A DNA stretch of 40,031 bases from Lachnospiraceae bacterium (GTDB lineage Bacteria > Bacillota > Clostridia > Lachnospirales > Lachnospiraceae): the NCBI GenBank assembly GCA_028724245.1, contig JAQYDI010000055.1:1-40031 (forward strand), read 5' to 3'. How positions within the stretch are numbered: position 1 is the first letter of the stretch; the number at the start of each line of letters is the position of its first letter. Position numbers and translations under genes: made by a program. Under the pieces are notes generated by a model, which had not been told where the DNA came from, did no database searches, and worked only from the letters and a program-made list of their open reading frames with translations. Shown here piece by piece: positions 8,635-17,622 of this stretch.

Positions 8635-9800
8635 AGATTGCAATGGTAGGGCAGAAGAGAGTTCCATCCCGAGAGGGCGGTATTGAAGTGGCAGTTGAGG
8701 CACTGGCTGTTCGAATGGCAGCAGCAGGGCATGATGTGACATTGTATACTTGCAGAAGATGGGGAATTGATCAAAAAAGAAAAAATGATAAAATGGGAAA
8801 CGTATGGGATTACTGTGGTGTTCATATTAAAGAAATACCTGTTATTAATGCGAGAGGAGTGACAGCAGTGATTACCTCTTTTTTCTCGACAATAAGTGCA
8901 TTATCTGGTAAATACGACTGTATTCACTATCATGCGGAAGGACCTGCAGCCATGATGTTTATTCCGCATCTCTTTGGTATCAGGACAGTGGTGACGATTC
9001 ATGGTCTTGACTGGCAGCGCAGTAAATGGGGACGATTTGCATCGTGGTATTTGAAACAGGGAGAGAAAATTGCTGCAGCCTGTGCAGATGAAATTATTGT
9101 ACTGAGTCGGTCTGCGCAGGAATATTTTTTGAAGAATTATCACCGTTCTACAGTGATGATTCCCAATGGTATTAACAGACCGGTGAATCGAACCGCTCAA
9201 AAGATTACCCGGAAATGGGGACTTGAAAAAGATAATTATATATTGTATTTGGGGCGAATTGTACCGGAAAAGGGGCTTGAGTTACTGATTCAGGCTTTTC
9301 GTAATGTAAAAACTGAGAAAAAACTGGTGATTGCCGGAGCATCTTCTGATACGGAAGCTTTTTATAAACGGCTGCAAAAACTGGCTGAACCAGATAAACG
9401 TATTGTATTTGCAGGATTTGTTCAGGGAGAGATACTGGATGAACTTTACAGCAACAGCTATTTGTATTGTCTGCCTTCGGATTTGGAAGGTATGCCTATC
9501 AGTTTGCTGGAGGCCATGAGTTATGGAAACTGCTGTCTCTGTTCAGATATTGAGGAATGTGCATCTGTAGTGGATACCTATGGTTATTTGTTTAAAAAAG
9601 GTGATATGAATGATTTGGGCCGGTCACTTCAGATATTGTGTGATCAGCCTGATCTGGTGAACAAATGTCGAGTAGATGTAAGTGATTATGTATGCAATCA
9701 ATATGATTGGAATAAGATCACCCGGAAGACGTTAGGTCTGTATTGGGCAGAGGGAGATGGTGAATTGGAAAATCGCCGGGAAATGGGGCATATAGATTGA
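8631..9800 (+). CDS. GT4-family glycosyltransferase
   Basis: A 389-residue GT-B fold retaining glycosyltransferase that should move a sugar from a nucleotide donor onto a lipid-linked glycan on the cytoplasmic side of the membrane. The N-terminal MKIAMVGQKRVPSREGGIE is typical of a subgroup of capsule and exopolysaccharide enzymes. The C-terminal donor site carries E-x7-E (Glu286 and Glu294 in DLEGMPISLLEAMSYG), and LGRIVPEKG marks the start of the second Rossmann domain. The start is a TTG at 8631, chosen because family members begin exactly at MKIAM and AGAAGG lies about 10 nt upstream; the next ATG (8643) would remove the first strand. It is the first gene of a packed operon and overlaps the next gene by 4 nt. 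Sugar specificity is unknown. Confidence 0.9.
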   Translation: MKIAMVGQKRVPSREGGIEVAVEALAVRMAAAGHDVTLYTCRRWGIDQKRKNDKMGNVWDYCGVHIKEIPVINARGVTAVITSFFSTISALSGKYDCIHYHAEGPAAMMFIPHLFGIRTVVTIHGLDWQRSKWGRFASWYLKQGEKIAAACADEIIVLSRSAQEYFLKNYHRSTVMIPNGINRPVNRTAQKITRKWGLEKDNYILYLGRIVPEKGLELLIQAFRNVKTEKKLVIAGASSDTEAFYKRLQKLAEPDKRIVFAGFVQGEILDELYSNSYLYCLPSDLEGMPISLLEAMSYGNCCLCSDIEECASVVDTYGYLFKKGDMNDLGRSLQILCDQPDLVNKCRVDVSDYVCNQYDWNKITRKTLGLYWAEGDGELENRREMGHID

Positions 9801-10993
9801 AAATTTTGATGGTTAATAAGTTTCTTTACCCGGCAGGTGGGGCGGAAACCTATACATTTCAAATAGGTGCCTATTGGGAAGAACAAGGAGACAAAGTGGC
9901 ATATTTTGGTATGGATGATCCGGATAATATCGTGGGCAATCCATGGGGATTGTACACGAAATCTGTGGACTTTCATAAAAAAGGTCTGAGGGCCAACATG
10001 ATCAATCCATTAAAAATTATTTATTCAATGGAAGCTCGGGAAAAGATGGAAAAGCTTCTGGATCAGTTTTGTCCGGATGTAGTACATATTAATAATTTTA
10101 ATTATCAGCTGACACCATCCATTTTGCTGGCAATAACATCGTACAGAAGAAAATCCTTCCGAAAACTGCGGGTGATCTATACCGCTCATGATTCACAGCT
10201 TGTATGTCCGAATCACTATATGTATCGGCCGACACAGCATCAGACCTGTGAAAAATGTCTGACAGGTGGATTTGGACATTGTATCGAAGGTCGTTGTATT
10301 CATCAATCTTTGATGAGAAGCTGTCTGGGGACAATGGAATCAATATACTGGAACTGGAGAAAAGTATATCGGTATATAGATGTGATTGTATGTCCGTCTG
10401 ATTTTATAAAGCAACAACTGGATACGAATCCTATATTAGCCGATAAAACCGTTATGCTGCGCAATTTTGTGAGGGAGATGGATCGGAGAGAATTTCAAAA
10501 GGGACGTTATGTGTTGTATTTCGGCAGGTATTCGGAAGAAAAGGGAATCCGTATGCTGCTGGAAGTATGTCGGGAATTGCCGGAGATTCCTTTTATATTT
10601 GCGGGCAGAGGTCCGCTTAATGATGAGATCCTTAGTACGGGGAATGTCTCGAATGTTGGATTTTTGAGTGGGCAGGCACTGGATCAGCTGATTGGTGAAG
10701 CCAGATTTTCCGTATGTCTCTCGGAATGCAATGAAAACTGTCCCTTTTCTGTTATAGAGAGCCTGATGCATGGAACACCTGTATTGGGTACAGATCGAGG
10801 TGGGATTCCGGAACTTATTGATGATGGTCATACAGGCTGGATAGTGCCGGCAGGAGATAAAACAGTGTTGAGGCACAGGATTATGCAGATCTGGAACAGC
10901 GATGAACCGGAACGATTTGAAGCAGCCTGTAGGAAAGTGAAGTTCGATTCGCTGAAAGAATACGCAGGTAAATTGCGCAGATTCTATCAATAA
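9797..10993 (+). CDS. GT4-family glycosyltransferase with internal Cys cluster
   Basis: A 398-residue GT-B glycosyltransferase beginning MKILMVNKFLYPAGGAE, the usual start of this capsule/exopolysaccharide group. Residues about 135-170 contain a cluster of cysteines (CPN..CEKC..C..C), common in this subgroup and perhaps metal binding. The donor-site E-x7-E is Glu313 and Glu321 (ENCPFSVIE), followed by GTDRGGIPELI. The start is a TTG whose last two bases overlap the TGA of the preceding gene, which points to translational coupling; no strong ribosome binding site is visible. It probably adds the second sugar of the repeat unit made by this operon. Acceptor and donor are unknown. Confidence 0.9.
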   Translation: MKILMVNKFLYPAGGAETYTFQIGAYWEEQGDKVAYFGMDDPDNIVGNPWGLYTKSVDFHKKGLRANMINPLKIIYSMEAREKMEKLLDQFCPDVVHINNFNYQLTPSILLAITSYRRKSFRKLRVIYTAHDSQLVCPNHYMYRPTQHQTCEKCLTGGFGHCIEGRCIHQSLMRSCLGTMESIYWNWRKVYRYIDVIVCPSDFIKQQLDTNPILADKTVMLRNFVREMDRREFQKGRYVLYFGRYSEEKGIRMLLEVCRELPEIPFIFAGRGPLNDEILSTGNVSNVGFLSGQALDQLIGEARFSVCLSECNENCPFSVIESLMHGTPVLGTDRGGIPELIDDGHTGWIVPAGDKTVLRHRIMQIWNSDEPERFEAACRKVKFDSLKEYAGKLRRFYQ

Positions 10994-11010
10994 ATACAGG
11001 AGATGGCTAA

Positions 11011-12045
11011 ATGTTGGAAAAGATAGATTTTGTTGTTTCGTGGGTCGATGGGTCAGATCCAGAATGGTTGAAGGAGCGGGAGGCATTCTTTCCGGAAGCG
11101 ATGACGAATGGTTTGGATATCAATCGATTCAGGGATTGGAATTTGATGCGTTTCTGGTTCAGAGGTGTTGAACAGTATGCACCGTGGGTTAATAAGATCT
11201 TTTTTGTGACTAATGGACAAGTTCCAAAATGGTTGAATACAGAACATCCAAAGTTAAGGTTGGTGAAGCATCAGGATTATATTCCGATACAGTATCTGCC
11301 GACGTTTAATTCCAATGTCATTGAACTATGGCTTCATCGGATTCCGGAATTGAGTGAACATTTTGTATTGTTCAATGATGATATGTTTCTAACAGCACCG
11401 GTTGGACCCGAAGATTTTTTTAAAAACGGAGTTCCACTGGATATGGCTTTGTTGGATATAGTAACGGCTCCTGATCCGGGAGATTGTCTGCCACATATGC
11501 AGATTAATAATTTTGCTGTGATTAATCGATATTTTAATAAAAAAGAAGTACTGAAAAAAAATGCAGAAAAGTTTTTCTCTTTTAAATATGGAAAAGAACT
11601 GTTGAGAAATCTGCTTTTGTTTCCTTTTCAGTATTTTTCCTGTTTTCGGGATTCTCATCTGCCGTCTTCTTATTTGAAGTGTACATTTGACAGTGTATGG
11701 CAGAAAGAAAGAGAATTGCTGGAGCAATGTGGATATCATCGGTTTCGCTCCAAGTCCGATCTTACGCATTGGTTGATGAAATGCTGGCAGATATGTGAAG
11801 GGAATTTTGAAGTACGGAGCAGCAGCTGGGGGCATCATTTTGAACTCTGGGAAGACGGGATAGAGGATATTTGCAGAAGTCTGGAGCAGCAGCGATACCG
11901 GACGGTATGCTTAAATGATAGTAAATCAGATATTGATTTCGAATATATGAAACAGCGTCTGCAGGAGAGTTTTAAAAAAATTTTGCCAGAAAGATCAACA
12001 TTTGAATTGAATGAGATATGTATCGAGAGGAAGCCGGTTATATGA
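11011..12045 (+). CDS. Stealth-family sugar-phosphate transferase
   Basis: A 344-residue protein with the Stealth signature regions: CR1 IDFVVSWVDGSDPEW (4-18), CR2 from NRFRDWNLMRFWFRG to about residue 95, CR3 around FNDDMFLTAPVGPEDFF, and a C-terminal conserved region near residues 225-270. Stealth proteins are related to the GlcNAc-1-phosphotransferase core and move a sugar-1-phosphate from a nucleotide sugar to a hydroxyl, giving phosphodiester-linked polysaccharides. The implication is that the glycan made here contains a hexose- or HexNAc-1-phosphate linkage. AGGAG lies 8 nt before the ATG, 17 nt after the previous gene, and its stop overlaps the next start (ATGA). Confidence 0.9.
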   Translation: MLEKIDFVVSWVDGSDPEWLKEREAFFPEAMTNGLDINRFRDWNLMRFWFRGVEQYAPWVNKIFFVTNGQVPKWLNTEHPKLRLVKHQDYIPIQYLPTFNSNVIELWLHRIPELSEHFVLFNDDMFLTAPVGPEDFFKNGVPLDMALLDIVTAPDPGDCLPHMQINNFAVINRYFNKKEVLKKNAEKFFSFKYGKELLRNLLLFPFQYFSCFRDSHLPSSYLKCTFDSVWQKERELLEQCGYHRFRSKSDLTHWLMKCWQICEGNFEVRSSSWGHHFELWEDGIEDICRSLEQQRYRTVCLNDSKSDIDFEYMKQRLQESFKKILPERSTFELNEICIERKPVI

Positions 12046-13298
12046 ATTCTGTAACAAACAGAAAAGCATTTTTGTGTTTATTTTGGATTATACTTTTTCT
12101 TTTTCAGAACCGTTTGCAGCAGGTGTATGAATCATTTCAGTATATTGATGAGTTGTTTGCGGCTCTTTTTATCCCTGTGTTTGTTATTTGGAATTTAAAG
12201 AAGAAAGAGTGTTTTGAACGAAACAGTGAGAACGGATGGTTTCTGTTTTTTCTGATTATCTTCTGGCTGTCAGGATGGGCCGGGTATTTCCGGTATCAGT
12301 ATCAGCCATTAAGCAATACATTCAAAGATTCTTTTGTAAATCTGAAATTTTTTATGGCGTCAGGGACTGCTTTTCTTATATTTGCAGATGACGAACTTGA
12401 TTTTGATCAGATGAGGGATAAATTATGGCCGATATTAAATGGGATAACGGTCATATTATTTGTATTGTGCCTGCTTGATCTCGGGTTTGGTATATTTTCT
12501 ACAGGGACTCGCGGCGGTATGCGGGCTGTCAAGTTGTTTTATTCTGCCTATACATTTTTAGTGAGCCAGTGTGTGTGTTTAAGTGCTGTTTATTTGTGGT
12601 TTTATAAAAAGAAACAAAAGAAAATAGCGTTATTTCTGTGTATGCTGGCTTTTATTATGTTGAGTACACGCAGGGCAAAAGCGATGGGAGCAGTGGCTTG
12701 TATTCTACTGGTGTATTTGTTTGTTTTTCATAACCGGCAGAAAATCAGTAAAAAAGTAAAAATATTAACAATTGGTGTGCTTGGGCTGGCAGTGGCCGGC
12801 GGCATGTACCAGCTGATCAGTTATTATTATACGATGGGCGTTGAATCGGCTCGTGCCGTACTGACTATTGCTGCACCGTTTATTGCCATTGACCATTTTC
12901 CTTTTGGTACAGGTTGGGGAACTTACGGTTCTGCTTTTTCAGCAGATCCATATTCGCCGATTTATGGTATGTATCGTATGGCAGGGGTCTGGGGAATGTC
13001 TCCAAATTATCATGAATTTTTGACAGATACTTTTTGGCCAATGATTCTTGGTCAGTGCGGGTATCTGGGTTTCGCTGCTTTTATAGTTGTACTGGTGCTG
13101 TTGAAACGTAAAATCTTTCAATTGAAACCGGATAAAGCAGTTTTTGCGTCTGCCCTGGTTTTATTGTTGTATCTTCTGATATCCAGTACCAGCGAATCAG
13201 CATTTGCCAATCCAATGGGAGTGCCGATGGCTTTCTGGCTTGGTCTGTTGTTTGCAGAATATAAAGTAAATAAAAAAGCAGGGGAAAGCAGGGAATAG
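12042..13298 (+). CDS. Wzy-like polysaccharide polymerase or O-antigen ligase family membrane protein
   Basis: A 418-residue, strongly hydrophobic protein with about 10-11 predicted membrane segments and a larger extracytoplasmic loop near residues 285-330 (around FGTGWGTYG). That layout fits the Wzy/WaaL superfamily, which polymerises or ligates lipid-linked repeat units outside the membrane. Sequence identity within the family is low, so the call is based on topology and neighbourhood. The start was placed at the ATG at 12042, which overlaps the previous stop as ATGA and has AGAGGAAG 8 nt upstream; an in-frame ATG at 12018 lacks such a site and lies inside the previous gene. Confidence 0.75.
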   Translation: MNSVTNRKAFLCLFWIILFLFQNRLQQVYESFQYIDELFAALFIPVFVIWNLKKKECFERNSENGWFLFFLIIFWLSGWAGYFRYQYQPLSNTFKDSFVNLKFFMASGTAFLIFADDELDFDQMRDKLWPILNGITVILFVLCLLDLGFGIFSTGTRGGMRAVKLFYSAYTFLVSQCVCLSAVYLWFYKKKQKKIALFLCMLAFIMLSTRRAKAMGAVACILLVYLFVFHNRQKISKKVKILTIGVLGLAVAGGMYQLISYYYTMGVESARAVLTIAAPFIAIDHFPFGTGWGTYGSAFSADPYSPIYGMYRMAGVWGMSPNYHEFLTDTFWPMILGQCGYLGFAAFIVVLVLLKRKIFQLKPDKAVFASALVLLLYLLISSTSESAFANPMGVPMAFWLGLLFAEYKVNKKAGESRE

Positions 13299-13302
13299 TG
13301 AC

Positions 13303-14775
13303 GTGAAGATAAATTTGAGAAAAAGATATCAGTCAATATCTGCACCTGTCCGAACATCTGTATGGTTTACAGTGTGTAATTTTCTGCAAAGGGGAACAGC
13401 TTTTATTACAGTTCCAATCTTTACAAGATTATTGACGACGGAAGAATATGGTATCTGTAATATTTATTTTGCGTGGTTTGAGATATTTTTGATATTTACA
13501 TCGTTAAAAATACCCTATGAAGGTCTGAATAATGGGCTTATCCGTTTCGAAAAGGACAAGGATGGTTATACCTCGTCGGTCATGGGGCTGATCATGATCA
13601 TGACGTTGGTTGTGGGAGGCATATATGCGTTGTTTCATCAGTGGGTTGACCATGTAACAGGATTAAATAATCTAATCATGGGATTGATGTTTATTCAGTT
13701 GACTTTTAATCCGCCGTTGATGCTGTGGACTAACAGGGAGCGGTTTGATTTTCATTATCGCTGGCCGGCAATTGTGACGCTGATTAGTACCATTTTAAAT
13801 CCTGTTGTTTCTGTTATTGCGGTATTAAGCACGGATTATAGAGCGGAGGCAAGGATTATTGCTTCTGTTTCCGTACAGACATTTTTTGGTGTGATTTTTA
13901 CTTTTGTACTTTTAGGCAGAGGTAAAAAATTTTTTAATAAAGTTTATTGGCTGTTCGCCCTTCGTTTTAATTTGCCTTTGATTTTTTATTATATTTCTCA
14001 GTCCATATTGAATCAGTCAGACCGTATTATGATTAATTATTATGAAGGGGAAGGTAAAGCTGCCGTTTACAGTGTGGCTTATTCAGCGGCAGCTATTATG
14101 CAGTTGCTTGTGTCAGCGGTGAATAGCAGTTTTAACCCATGGATGTATAGAAAATTGAAATCAGGACAATGGAATGGTATTAAAGATGCGGCAGCTGTTT
14201 TATGTCTGTTGGTGGCAGGTGCAACATTACTCATAAGTGCTTTTGCACCGGATTTGGTCAGAATTATGGCGACGGGAGAATACAGCCAGGCAATATGGGT
14301 TATTCCGCCGGTGTCGGCCAGTGTTTTTTTTATTTTTATATATATGATGTTTGCCAATGTGGAAATGTATTTCGGAGAGAATAAAGGCATTTTGGTGATT
14401 TCAATTATTTGCTCAATGACTAATTTGATTCTGAATGCACTTTGTATTCCTGTATGGGGATATATGGCTGCTGGTTGGACAACACTATTTTGTTATTTAT
14501 TACTGGCAGCACTTCATTACATATTGATGAAACGTGCGTGCCGGCGGAATCAGGTGAAGGAGAAAATATTCCCGGAAAAAACATTGTTGATGTTGTCTTT
14601 ATGCGTATTGATGCTGTCATGTATGATGCTGTTGATGTATTATCTTGGATATCTGCGATATGTGATTTTGGCAGTGGAAGCAGTTGCCTTGTTTTGCTTT
14701 CGCAGGAAGTTGCTGAATGTGTTAAAACAAATAAGAAAAGGAGAATCACAGAATGGAGACGCATATCCGAAATGA
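13303..14775 (+). CDS. Wzx-like polysaccharide flippase (MOP superfamily)
   Basis: A 490-residue membrane protein with about 12-14 hydrophobic segments. The N-terminal pattern SVWFTVCNFLQRGTAFITVPIFTRLLTTEEYG is typical of polysaccharide transporters that flip undecaprenyl-linked repeat units to the outer face. It starts with GTG at 13303, 4 nt after the polymerase gene, and its last 23 nt overlap the acyltransferase gene. Together with the Wzy-like gene it indicates a Wzx/Wzy-type pathway. No initiating phosphoglycosyltransferase is encoded in the window, so the first sugar must be loaded by a protein encoded elsewhere. Confidence 0.9.
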   Translation: MKINLRKRYQSISAPVRTSVWFTVCNFLQRGTAFITVPIFTRLLTTEEYGICNIYFAWFEIFLIFTSLKIPYEGLNNGLIRFEKDKDGYTSSVMGLIMIMTLVVGGIYALFHQWVDHVTGLNNLIMGLMFIQLTFNPPLMLWTNRERFDFHYRWPAIVTLISTILNPVVSVIAVLSTDYRAEARIIASVSVQTFFGVIFTFVLLGRGKKFFNKVYWLFALRFNLPLIFYYISQSILNQSDRIMINYYEGEGKAAVYSVAYSAAAIMQLLVSAVNSSFNPWMYRKLKSGQWNGIKDAAAVLCLLVAGATLLISAFAPDLVRIMATGEYSQAIWVIPPVSASVFFIFIYMMFANVEMYFGENKGILVISIICSMTNLILNALCIPVWGYMAAGWTTLFCYLLLAALHYILMKRACRRNQVKEKIFPEKTLLMLSLCVLMLSCMMLLMYYLGYLRYVILAVEAVALFCFRRKLLNVLKQIRKGESQNGDAYPK

Positions 14776-15847
14776 TACAGGTCTTGGCTATTTTAATCTG
14801 GCTCGTGGTATTGGTATACTGCTGATTGTGATGGGACATTCTATGAATATTTTTAGAATACCATCCGGACAAGGAGAAATAGAACTTTTTGGAAGAACAG
14901 GCAGTATATTGGGAGGAGGTATTATTGGGGCATTTTTTATGATCAGTGGATTTGGATTTTATAGTCGAAGTCCCCGTAAGTGCTTGAAAATACAGAAAAA
15001 ACTGTTGCTGCGGCCTTATGCTATAGTCGCTGTATCTGTGTTGATTACAAAATTGCTTCTTGCCGTTGTCAAGAGGCGATCCTTTTGGCACCATGGTGGG
15101 GAATTGGTATTGACATATCTGTTAGGATTGAATGCAGAAGGAGGCGGCAATTTTTGTGGGATTCCCGTGGAATCAGTGAGTATTCTCTGGTTTATTTTGG
15201 CTCTTTTCGGTGGTTGGCTCATCTATAATGCCTGTATGCAGTTGCCATCCGGTTTATTGCAGGGGTTAATGATTGTGGGTTGTGTCATTATGAGCTATCT
15301 GCTGACATGGGTGTCTAAGGTATGGCCTTTTTGCATACCGATGGCACTGCTGGCAGTGGGATACCTGGCAGCAGGTGACTGGATTCGAAAAAAACAGTTA
15401 TTGTGGAGAAAGATGCCATGGTGGGTATGGAGCATTTTATTTCTGACAATGCTGACCTGTGCAGCTTTTGGTGAAGTCAATATCGTGGCGGCTGTTTGGC
15501 ATCTGGGACTTCTGGATGTATGGGGAACTTTTTGCACAGGTTTTCTCCTTTTGCGGATGTATGCTCGAGTGATGGAAAGAAATTTGCATGGAATGCTGGT
15601 CAAATTTCTGGAAGAAATTGGTTTTCGTTCAATCTGGATTGTTTGTCTTCATGCTTATGAAAAGATTATTTTTCCCTGGTATCGTATCTATGAAATTTTT
15701 CCTGAACAGCCTTTGTTAGCTGTGTTTATATGTTTTCTGGGACGCTGTGGAGTGATGTATGTACTCTACAGATTGATTTTGCTGATCAGCCGTAAGTGGA
15801 AGAAATCAGGATGGAAAAAGAAGATAATTATAGAATGCAGGAGATGA
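14753..15847 (+). CDS. Acyltransferase-3 family membrane O-acyltransferase
   Basis: A 364-residue integral membrane protein with about ten hydrophobic segments. The N-terminus YFNLARGIGILLIVMGHSMN carries the R...H pattern of the acyltransferase-3 (OafA/OatA-like) family, in which the His in the first membrane segment is needed for moving acyl groups across the membrane onto surface sugars. AAGGAG lies 9 nt upstream of the ATG; the gene overlaps the flippase end and is followed 4 nt later by an AMP-binding enzyme and an acyl carrier protein. The position suggests that the acyl group comes from that pair, not only from acetyl-CoA. That link is inference. Confidence 0.82.
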   Translation: METHIRNDTGLGYFNLARGIGILLIVMGHSMNIFRIPSGQGEIELFGRTGSILGGGIIGAFFMISGFGFYSRSPRKCLKIQKKLLLRPYAIVAVSVLITKLLLAVVKRRSFWHHGGELVLTYLLGLNAEGGGNFCGIPVESVSILWFILALFGGWLIYNACMQLPSGLLQGLMIVGCVIMSYLLTWVSKVWPFCIPMALLAVGYLAAGDWIRKKQLLWRKMPWWVWSILFLTMLTCAAFGEVNIVAAVWHLGLLDVWGTFCTGFLLLRMYARVMERNLHGMLVKFLEEIGFRSIWIVCLHAYEKIIFPWYRIYEIFPEQPLLAVFICFLGRCGVMYVLYRLILLISRKWKKSGWKKKIIIECRR

Positions 15848-15851
15848 AAAC

Positions 15852-17336
15852 ATGGAAAATATTTGTCAGGTTTTGAATCTGATGGAAAAACGGACAAAGG
15901 GCCGGAGAGTTATTAGATATATGAAAGGTACGGAGGTGCTGGATATCAATGGAGAGGAATTCTTTAAAATGATTCGAAGGCATGCTCATATATTGAAAAG
16001 TAAGGGTGTTACTGGAAAACATGTCGGCATCATAGGAAAAAACAGTTATCTGTGGTTGGTAAATTTTTGTGCTGTTTTTCAAGCAGGAGCTGTAGCAGTA
16101 CTTTTGGATCGAGATCTGGGTAATGAAGAGCTTGCAGAACTGGTGAGCAGGGTGGATTTGTCTGTGATTTTATATGATGCATCAACTGAAGATGCTGTTC
16201 AGAGAATGGTGTGTCCGATGCAGGTAGAAATACTGGATATGGAAGAGATGGCGAGCGGTAAAATTCATATGGATAGTAATAAGGTTGACGAAGTATCATG
16301 GGAGATGACACAGAAACCGGAAGAACTGTCTTGTATAATTTTTACCTCAGGGACAACGATGAGAAATAAGGCAGTTATGTTGTCAGCTCGAGCGATGGCA
16401 GCCAGTGTTTGTACCCGTGTGAATGGCAAAATATTTAAATCTCTCCTTGCAATTATGCCTTTCCACCATCTATCAGGGTTTATTACAGTGATGAACGCCA
16501 TGTATCTGGGAGCAGAGATCTGTATAGGAGAGGATATCAAATATTTTTATCGATATCTGAAATATATGCAGCCGGATTATGTATTTGTGGTGCCCTCAAT
16601 GTTACAGTTGCTGGTGAAAAAACTGAAAAATGGAGGACAAAATGGCTGTGCGCTTGGATGGAACCTCCGACTCATCACTTGCGGTGGTGCTACATTTTGT
16701 TCGGATTTTCTACAGATGCTTCAGGAACGTAAAATTACAGTGATGCAGGGCTATGGAGCTTCTGAAGCAGGAGGTATTGGTATTTTATGGGAAATGACGT
16801 CAAAACGACCGGATACTCTTGGAAAACCGCCAGCTGAAATGTCTGTCCGAATTGAGAATGAGGAATTGTATTTAAAAAGTGATTCTTTGATGATGGGATA
16901 TTATGATGATCCGGAAGAAACAGAAAAAGTATTGCGGGACGGATGGTACGCTACGGGAGATTTATGCCGGATAGATGGGGATGGTTATCTATATTTAACT
17001 GGACGTAGGAAAAATCTGATCATTTTGCCTAATGGGGAGAATATCAGTCCGGAAGAGATTGAGAACAAGCTCCGAAACTGTGAAGAGATTGAGGAAATCA
17101 TGATTGATGTAGAGGGGAATTTCATTGCAGCCAAAGTTTTTCCATATTATCCTGCAGGCAGTACAGAAGAGCAAAAGGCGGGTATCAGAGAAAAAATTGG
17201 AAAAATTATTGAGGCTTATAATGGTAATTTGCCGTTATATAAACAGGTAATGAAAGTGCATTTTTTTGATAGACCATTTGAAAAAAATACAGCAGGTAAA
17301 ATAATTAGATATCATATAGCGGAGGGAATGGTATAA
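15852..17336 (+). CDS. AMP-binding acyl-activating enzyme of the glycan operon
   Basis: A 494-residue ANL-superfamily enzyme with intact motifs: A3 at residues 164-173 (FTSGTTMRNK), GYGASEAG, YATGDLCRIDGDGYLYLTG, NGENISPEEIE, and the C-terminal catalytic lysine Lys483 in TAGKIIRY. The A3 form FTSGTT..KAVMLS resembles fatty-acyl ligases. The next gene, 1 nt away, encodes a carrier protein, so the likely reaction is ATP-dependent loading of an acyl group onto that protein, as DltA does with DltC. The substrate could be a fatty, hydroxy or amino acid and cannot be decided by eye. AGGAG lies 8 nt before the ATG. Confidence 0.88.
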   Translation: MENICQVLNLMEKRTKGRRVIRYMKGTEVLDINGEEFFKMIRRHAHILKSKGVTGKHVGIIGKNSYLWLVNFCAVFQAGAVAVLLDRDLGNEELAELVSRVDLSVILYDASTEDAVQRMVCPMQVEILDMEEMASGKIHMDSNKVDEVSWEMTQKPEELSCIIFTSGTTMRNKAVMLSARAMAASVCTRVNGKIFKSLLAIMPFHHLSGFITVMNAMYLGAEICIGEDIKYFYRYLKYMQPDYVFVVPSMLQLLVKKLKNGGQNGCALGWNLRLITCGGATFCSDFLQMLQERKITVMQGYGASEAGGIGILWEMTSKRPDTLGKPPAEMSVRIENEELYLKSDSLMMGYYDDPEETEKVLRDGWYATGDLCRIDGDGYLYLTGRRKNLIILPNGENISPEEIENKLRNCEEIEEIMIDVEGNFIAAKVFPYYPAGSTEEQKAGIREKIGKIIEAYNGNLPLYKQVMKVHFFDRPFEKNTAGKIIRYHIAEGMV

Positions 17337-17337
17337 A

Positions 17338-17580
17338 ATGACGGTTCAGGAAGTAAAACGGGAAGTTATTCGTGTTATTAAAGATTCTACGGAAACTGAG
17401 CTTGAAATATCGGAGAGTACGCAGCTGTTTGATGAGATGGGTATGTCTTCAATGGAAGCATTCGTGATGTTGTCTGATCTGGAGGAGGAATTTAATATTA
17501 ATATTCCTGCTGTCAGCTTGCGTAAAGTAAAGACCGTGGGAGAGATTTGTGAATTGATTATCTCTATTTTATCAAAATGA
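17338..17580 (+). CDS. Acyl carrier protein dedicated to the glycan operon
   Basis: An 80-residue acidic helical protein of carrier-protein size. The phosphopantetheine site is MGMSSMEAF with Ser38 as the attachment residue; the usual Asp before it is Ser37. It is distinct from the fatty-acid AcpP (23292-23516), which has the standard GADSLD. It follows the AMP-binding gene by 1 nt and ends the operon. The likely role is to carry the acyl group made by that enzyme to the membrane acyltransferase or another acceptor. The weaker site motif suggests a specialised partner set. Confidence 0.88.
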   Translation: MTVQEVKREVIRVIKDSTETELEISESTQLFDEMGMSSMEAFVMLSDLEEEFNINIPAVSLRKVKTVGEICELIISILSK

Positions 17581-17622
17581 TGGTTCCATTTTTTGTTTAG
17601 TATATGTCATTTCTTTTTCCAT
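17572..17622 (-). pseudogene. Possible truncated mobile-element (TnpV-like) remnant
   Basis: On the minus strand a short frame starts MEKEMTYTKQ and stops after 16 residues, overlapping the 3' end of the carrier-protein gene. From memory, the start resembles the N-terminus of TnpV-type proteins of clostridial transposons. Upstream of it, to about 17700, the same strand stays open. No transposase, terminal repeats or target duplication is visible. This may be coincidence. Confidence 0.2.
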
